Of a stretch of 64,000 bases of DNA, positions 59,032 to 64,000 are shown one piece after another (position 1 is the first letter of the stretch; each line of letters starts with the position of its first letter). The stretch lies in NCBI RefSeq assembly GCF_000003195.3, contig NC_012878.2:14523329-14587328 (forward strand), read 5' to 3'. A program made the translations under genes and the position numbers. The notes beneath the pieces are model-generated. The model had not been told where the DNA came from and ran no database searches. It worked only from the letters and a program-made list of their open reading frames with translations. This stretch comes from Sorghum bicolor (lineage: Eukaryota; Streptophyta; Magnoliopsida; Poales; Poaceae).

Positions 59032-59554
59032 TGTTAGATTTGATCTCTTCCTGCATGGCCCAACGGCCATGCAGAAGGATCCGTTTTTTCCCCTGGATGG
59101 CCCAACGGCCAGATCCGCTCCTGATCGGGGAGCCCCAGCCGTTCAATGGCTGGTGGGCCCCTGTCACCCTGCGGTATAAAGAGAAGGGAGGGGAGCCGGG
59201 GCACGCACCACGAAGTTGGCCGCCGCCAACACTCCCTCCCACATCTCTAACTCTAATCCGATCTAGAGGGTCGCAGGCAGTGACGGGAAGTTCCACCGCC
59301 GCCGCGCTACGACCCGGCGCCCTCTTCTTCACCTCCGGTAAGACTACTCCGCGCGTCGAGATCCGGCACTGATGGCGGATCCCGGTTCCTCTGCTATCAA
59401 AGGCGATGGTCTGCGTTTACCTACTCTTCTTTACTTTATGCACATCTAGACAATGTATTAGGTTCTCGAAATACTCAATGATTTACCTGTATTAGTTTCC
59501 ACCTGGCTAATCCTCCGGTTAGCAGATCCTAATTAAGTTGTTTTATTTCTATCA
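59032..59554 (+). repeat. 3' LTR of the copia element
   Basis: 523 bp, same termini as the 5' LTR. About 11 differences by eye, mostly C/T transitions. Confidence 0.95.
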
Positions 59555-61371
59555 ACTATTTCAGTACTTTTAAAGGCTTAAGGCATGGTGATCCTCTCTC
59601 CCCTTGGCTATTCAACTTAGTAGCTGATGTATTAGGCATTATGCTCAACAAAGCAATTACCAAGGGACATATTAGGGGCGTATTAGAACATTTGGTTCCT
59701 GGGGGATTTCTCATATTCAATACGCAGACGACACTGTTATTATGAATGATGGCTCAGATCTGTCCATTAGAAATCTCAAGCTGATCCTATATTGCTTTGA
59801 GCGGCTGACTGGGTGAAGATCAGTTATCACAACACAAGAGTGAAGTTTTTGTTTTTGGGGCTAAGCAAGTAGACAAAGAGAGAATGACGAGCATGCAGAA
59901 TTGTACTCTGGGTGAATTTCCACCGAAGTACCTTGGAATCCTTGTGAGTGATAATCATCTGGCTGCTGGAGTTTTCAATCCTATTTTACAGGGGGAGTAC
60001 TGCATGGGTTTTTATCTACTTCATGATGGGGACCATAAGAAGATGGATACTATTAGAGCCAATTTCCTATGGCAGGAGGCAGAATAAAAGTTCAGGTATC
60101 ACATGCCCAAGTGGGAAATGGTTAGTAGGTCCAAGGACCAAGGGGGTCTGTGAGTTATTAACACAAAGATTATGAATGAATGCTTACTTACTAAATGGTT
60201 TTGGAAAATTTTGCAAGAGCCTGATGAGTTGTGGTTCAGGATCATTAAGGCCAAATACATGAGGAACTGTAATTTCTTCTCTTCCTCTCACAAGGGCAGT
60301 TCTCAATTGGCAGATCAAACATCTCTTTAAATGGGGGCCATGTTTAGGATCAAAGATGGAAAGAATTGTTGGTTTTGGCAGGCCGTTGGCTTATAAATGT
60401 GCCTCTAAATTTATCTTACGAAGATCTGTATGTGCTGGCTAAGGAGCCTGAAGCCACTGTTGAGGAGTGTTGGGATGGAGAGCTCTTTCCTCCAGAGACT
60501 TTGATAGGTGGCTTCAACTCTGCAGTAGCCTGGCTGCTGTAGACTTAACTCCGGGGGTGTACTGATTCTGTACTATGGGAACTTGAGAAGAACAGGGTTT
60601 TCTCGACTGTCTTTGTATAGGTTTATTACTAATAGAGGTACGCCCAGCAGGGTGGCAGGGTATATTGGGAAGTGTAAGATCCCTCTTCAATCAAAATTTT
60701 CCTATGGCAAATGTTTAACAACAAGTTGCAAGTAGCTATGAGCTTAATTAAGAGAGGGTGGAAAGGGACTAATGTTGCATCTGTAATGCTTCTGAAACTA
60801 TTGATCACATTTTTTTTCTACTGTTATTTGGCTAAATTGCTTTGGGGAATTATCAAAGAAGTCTTTCATCTTCCTCATATACCAAAATCCCTGAAAGTGT
60901 TTGCTGAGGAATGGTTACAAGGCAAGGGGCCAATTCCTGTTGGACTGCTTATGTTTTTATTTGCAGGCTTTACATGGGCGTTGTGGACTACAAGAAACAA
61001 GATGCCCATCGAAAAAAAAGTTTTCTAAAAGCCCCCACTGATGTGATGCATATTGGCTTATCATATTCCTGCAGAAATAGGCTATTCTTCTTCGGGAGAG
61101 GACAGAGAGCGACTGGGAAATATGAAGGAGGCGATCATACAATGGATGCAGCAGTTTAGGCCGTCGACTATGATGCTCTCGGATGCGGTTGAGATCTGAT
61201 ATGCTTGTCTATCTTTTCAGTTAGTTGGTTTTGTTTCTAGCCTGAATGGCTTTCCTTTTGCTGTATCTGAAACTAGTTACCCCAGACTGTAAACTGCTAC
61301 CTTCTTTTTTAAAAGCCGAGGTTTATCCTCTTTTCCAAAAAAAACAAAAAACAAAAAAACAAAAAATAAAA

Positions 61372-61490
61372 CTGAAACTGGTTTCATATTTTTTTCAGGC
61401 TAAAACAAATAAAGTTTTATTTGCAATTTCCAAGATCAAATAATATTTTAGAATTTTAACTGCATAAACTGCCGAAGAATATGTGATTAA

Positions 61491-61525
<35 letters not shown>

Positions 61526-61650
61526 ACAATATGTTTATAAGGCCACATTTGGCCTCAGAACTGTTGATGTAGTTCAATTTTTATCTTCTAGGGTGCGACG
61601 TCGCATTAAGAAGTGTGCAAACACACATCTCAATGCAGATTCGCTTGAGA
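61372..61650. other. Intergenic DNA with TA microsatellite
   Basis: (TA)n at about 61496-61520. Nothing else is seen up to the gap. Confidence 0.6.
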
Positions 61651-62091
61651 NNNNNNNNNNNNNNNNNNNNNNNNNNNNNNNNNNNNNNNNNNNNNNNNNN
61701 NNNNNNNNNNNNNNNNNNNNNNNNNNNNNNNNNNNNNNNNNNNNNNNNNNNNNNNNNNNNNNNNNNNNNNNNNNNNNNNNNNNNNNNNNNNNNNNNNNNN
61801 NNNNNNNNNNNNNNNNNNNNNNNNNNNNNNNNNNNNNNNNNNNNNNNNNNNNNNNNNNNNNNNNNNNNNNNNNNNNNNNNNNNNNNNNNNNNNNNNNNNN
61901 NNNNNNNNNNNNNNNNNNNNNNNNNNNNNNNNNNNNNNNNNNNNNNNNNNNNNNNNNNNNNNNNNNNNNNNNNNNNNNNNNNNNNNNNNNNNNNNNNNNN
62001 NNNNNNNNNNNNNNNNNNNNNNNNNNNNNNNNNNNNNNNNNNNNNNNNNNNNNNNNNNNNNNNNNNNNNNNNNNNNNNNNNNNNNNNNNNN
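61651..62091. other. Assembly gap (441 N)
   Basis: Undetermined bases. All frames crossing it are meaningless. It lies 38 bp beyond the peroxidase stop codon, so part of that gene's 3' untranslated region is probably missing. Confidence 1.
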
Positions 62092-62129
62092 GCTTTCCCC
62101 ACGCCAAACGATATATATATAGCAGTTGA

Positions 62130-63413
62130 TCAGTAGTTGACGACATGACACTCCTTCCTGATCTCACCCTCCTCACCGGTGAGCACGCCAAACCCAGCGA
62201 GCTTCACGAACGCCGAGGCAAAGACCCCGAAGAAGCCCTCCCTGTCGTGAGCAAACTTCCTCACGTAGGCCGCCGTGCGCGCGTCGGTGGAAGCCTCGGC
62301 GTCGACGTTGAAGAGCCCACGGCCTGCGGCGGCGCCCCAGTAGTAGTGGGTGTCGAACCATGTCGGCGTCAGGTCGCTGGACACAACGACGGCCTCTGTG
62401 ATCAGTGGCGGCACGATCTTGGGGCACTGCAGATACACCAGGGCCTGGAAAGCCTTGTCACGCCACTCGCGGCCGCTGTCTATGCTGATGCAGTGGCCAC
62501 CCCCCAGCGTGTGGCTTCCTGCATGAATGTATATATATGAAGAAAGATCACACACATTAAGAAAATGTTCGAGCTTAATTTTGCATCAATATATAACTAG
62601 CTTCGAATTAGCGAGCAGTTCTTTTAGCCATAACTTTTTAAACCAGCGGCTCAACCAGCACGAGCAACTTTTTGCATTGTTGGAAAATAAACCTAGAATG
62701 GCGACTGTCTCCTCGACGGTCATGCCGTGGCTGGTAAAGATGTCGAGCGCGCCGTCAATCCCGAGGAAACAGGACGGAAGCTGCGCATCGGCGGCCTGCG
62801 TGCTGGTAGTGGTGGCGTCCCTCCGGCCAAGGGGCACGCTGGCGATGCGCGGCCCGCCGGCGTGCGCCACGGCCTCCCTCGCCGCCAGGACGACGATGTC
62901 GGCGCAGGACACCAGGCCGGGGCAGGCCGCTTCCACGGCCGCCTTCACGAGCCCGATCGTGCCGACGTGCCGGATGCCGTGGTTCTTGCGTGAGTCCAGC
63001 TCCGAGGTCGTGTGCCGGCGCTCGTCGGAGCTGAGCAATATGGAGCCGTCACATCCCTGCAGCCGCGCGCGCGCACACACCAACGATCGTTACCATCTCA
63101 GTCATCATCCAACAAAGGAGCGGATCGATCTCTTCTCGTACGTGCGTACATGGACTTGGCAGTCGTGGAAGAGCAGGCGGAGGAGGGCGGCCGGCGAGGT
63201 GATGTCCACGGCGAAGATCGGCGCCAGGGACTTCTTGGTGATGATCTCCAGCTCCGGGCAGGACTCCCTGTAGTGGTCGTCGGAGAGGCCGCCGCCGTAG
63301 TTGTCACCAGTCGCCTTGCACACACAGGGAGCTAGCACGAGCACCAATAACGATACATGTGCCAGAACACAAACAATAGTACCAAGCTTCTCACCACGAG
63401 ACAACACGGCCAT
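62130..63413 (-). CDS. Class III (secretory) plant peroxidase; three exons
   Basis: A haem peroxidase of the cell wall/apoplast that oxidises phenolic substrates with hydrogen peroxide. Exons on the minus strand: 63413-63150, 63056-62693 and 62518-62130, GT-AG introns, 338 aa in total (usual for the family). Residues 1 to about 36 form a signal peptide (hydrophobic [19 protein letters not shown]). Distal catalytic Arg79 and His83 lie in [11 protein letters not shown], followed across the intron by [28 protein letters not shown] helix, the GGP loop, and proximal haem ligand His212 in [10 protein letters not shown] follow. The end is [16 protein letters not shown] and the Ser-rich loop after SILL differ from the commonest FHDCFVNGCDAS form; Gln there is known in one subgroup. 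No break is seen. The family member cannot be named. Confidence 0.93.
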
Positions 63414-63480
63414 CTCCGGACTCCGAGAGGAATGGGAACGTCTGGATGGAAGTGAGGAACATTAGAGACAAGTGACAGCA

Positions 63481-63488
63481 TATTTATA
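63481..63488 (-). promoter_or_regulatory. TATA box of the peroxidase gene
   Basis: On the minus strand it reads TATAAATA, 68 bp before the start codon, giving a short leader of about 35-40 nt. Confidence 0.75.
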
Positions 63489-64000
63489 GGAGGTGATGTG
63501 TGTGCATGAATCGCTGTGTTAATCTATGTCTCCTCTCTCTCTCATGTGTTGAATCTCGATTTGTGATTTGATGAATCGATCTGATCTGTGATGTTTTGAA
63601 TTTCATTCTCTATGATGTGATGAATCGATTTGCGATGTATTAACGTCCCCCTCTTTTGTGACGAATTGATCAATGGATGAATCAATCTGGTGATGTGTTC
63701 AATTTTGCTCTGACTATGTGCTAGATGCAGAGACGGCGGCCTCTGCGCTGTGGGTTGTGGGTGGATCAAGCGATATCAGGTGTTTTTATTTTCTTTTTGT
63801 GAAAATGAACATCACTGCTAGATCAGTGAAAGGCGAAGATTATCACTGACAATTGCTCAATGCGCGTTCAAAACCTAGCAATAAAAGCCGGATTTGAATA
63901 GTGAGTAATTACTGTCGAATCTGTCAGCTACTGTTTTTCTCTCACAAAGCGTAACAACGATGCTTGGATCGGAAGCTGGTACGAGACACAGAGAACGAAA
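63489..64000. other. Peroxidase upstream region with degenerate repeats
   Basis: Repeats of the type TGATGAATCGAT(C/T)TG and GTGATGTGTTGAAT occur at 63548-63720, about 5 irregular copies. The rest shows no feature. It is the probable promoter region. Confidence 0.5.

Larger units (their letters stand above)
52817..59554 (+). mobile_element. Ty1/copia retrotransposon, 6.7 kb, young but damaged
   Basis: Two 523-bp LTRs (52817-53339, 59032-59554) are flanked by the exact duplication ACTAT (52812-52816 and 59555-59559), inserted into the LINE reverse transcriptase frame. The primer site TGGTATCAGCC (53341-53351) is of the initiator-Met type. The polypurine tract AAGGGGGAGAA ends at 59031. The LTRs differ at about 11 sites by eye (about 2%), so the insertion is young, but gag and pol carry several breaks. 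Confidence 0.95.
52690..61371 (+). mobile_element. L1-type LINE relic, 5'-truncated, split by a copia element
   Basis: Parts: 52690-52811 (ending RERSNY in frame) and 59560-61371. Reverse transcriptase pieces show GLRHGDPLSPWLFNLVAD (59573) and, in a shifted frame, HIQYADDTV (59717). Further pieces follow the plant L1 order towards a zinc-finger-like C-terminus (about 60760). The 3' end is an A-rich tail (61338-61371: AAAAAAAACAAAAAACAA type), as expected for a LINE. Many stops and frameshifts show it is dead. The 5' border is approximate. Confidence 0.8.

Noticed and set aside
61574..62191. Long frames through the N block
   Set aside because: Undetermined bases, not sequence.
62145..63335. 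Plus-strand frames opposite the peroxidase exons
   Set aside because: Shadows of the GC-rich peroxidase coding sequence. The minus-strand gene has matching splice sites and catalytic motifs.

Overview
The window is nuclear DNA of a grass, probably a panicoid of the sorghum/maize/sugarcane group. That assignment is inference. It rests on the two host genes (plant-type exon/intron structure with GC-rich exons), the closeness of the aquaporin to grass TIP4 proteins, Stowaway- and 'GGCCTTGTTTAG'-type MITEs, a grass-type Helitron end, and the great excess of LTR retrotransposons. There are no prokaryotic operons, CRISPR arrays or rRNA/tRNA genes that I can support.

Only two intact host genes are visible. 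One is a tonoplast aquaporin of the TIP4 class on the plus strand (coding exons 47244-47385, 47588-47841 and 49139-49510; 255 aa). The other is a secretory class III peroxidase on the minus strand (coding exons 63413-63150, 63056-62693 and 62518-62130; 338 aa), next to a 441-base assembly gap (61651-62091).

The rest is mostly mobile DNA, region by region. (1) 1-3689: 3' end of a Ty3 chromovirus (integrase C-terminus, chromodomain, 3.06-kb LTR). (2) 3690-14443: gene-poor DNA with MITEs, Helitron ends, a 390-bp direct repeat, an ATT microsatellite and a pair of diverged gene-like relics. (3) 14444-35930: a nested stack. A minus-strand gag-protease element without pol (ACCCC target duplication) contains a small 2.5-kb LTR element and a solo chromovirus LTR (AAACA duplication). 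The solo LTR is in turn split by a very young, ORF-intact Athila-type element at 23862-32266 (ACCAC duplication). (4) 37037-44020: a heavily rearranged Ty1/copia element with a duplicated gag and a fused RT/gag junction, itself hit by an Athila-type solo LTR (ATTAC duplication). (5) 44021-46600: TIR elements and MITEs. (6) 46860-50190: the aquaporin gene and a MITE just behind it. (7) 52690-61371: an L1-type LINE relic split by a fairly young copia element (52817-59554, ACTAT duplication). (8) 62130-63490: the peroxidase gene and its promoter.

The observation I find most interesting concerns the nest. The Athila-type element encodes gag, RT, RNase H and integrase, but shows no CCHC knuckle and no D-S/T-G protease site. 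The pol-less element surrounding it encodes gag, a (damaged) knuckle and a D-L-G-S protease. The two share LTR termini, a tRNA-Asp-like primer site and the sequence before the polypurine tract. This could be a split, partner-type retrotransposon system. The idea is inference and needs family-wide comparison.
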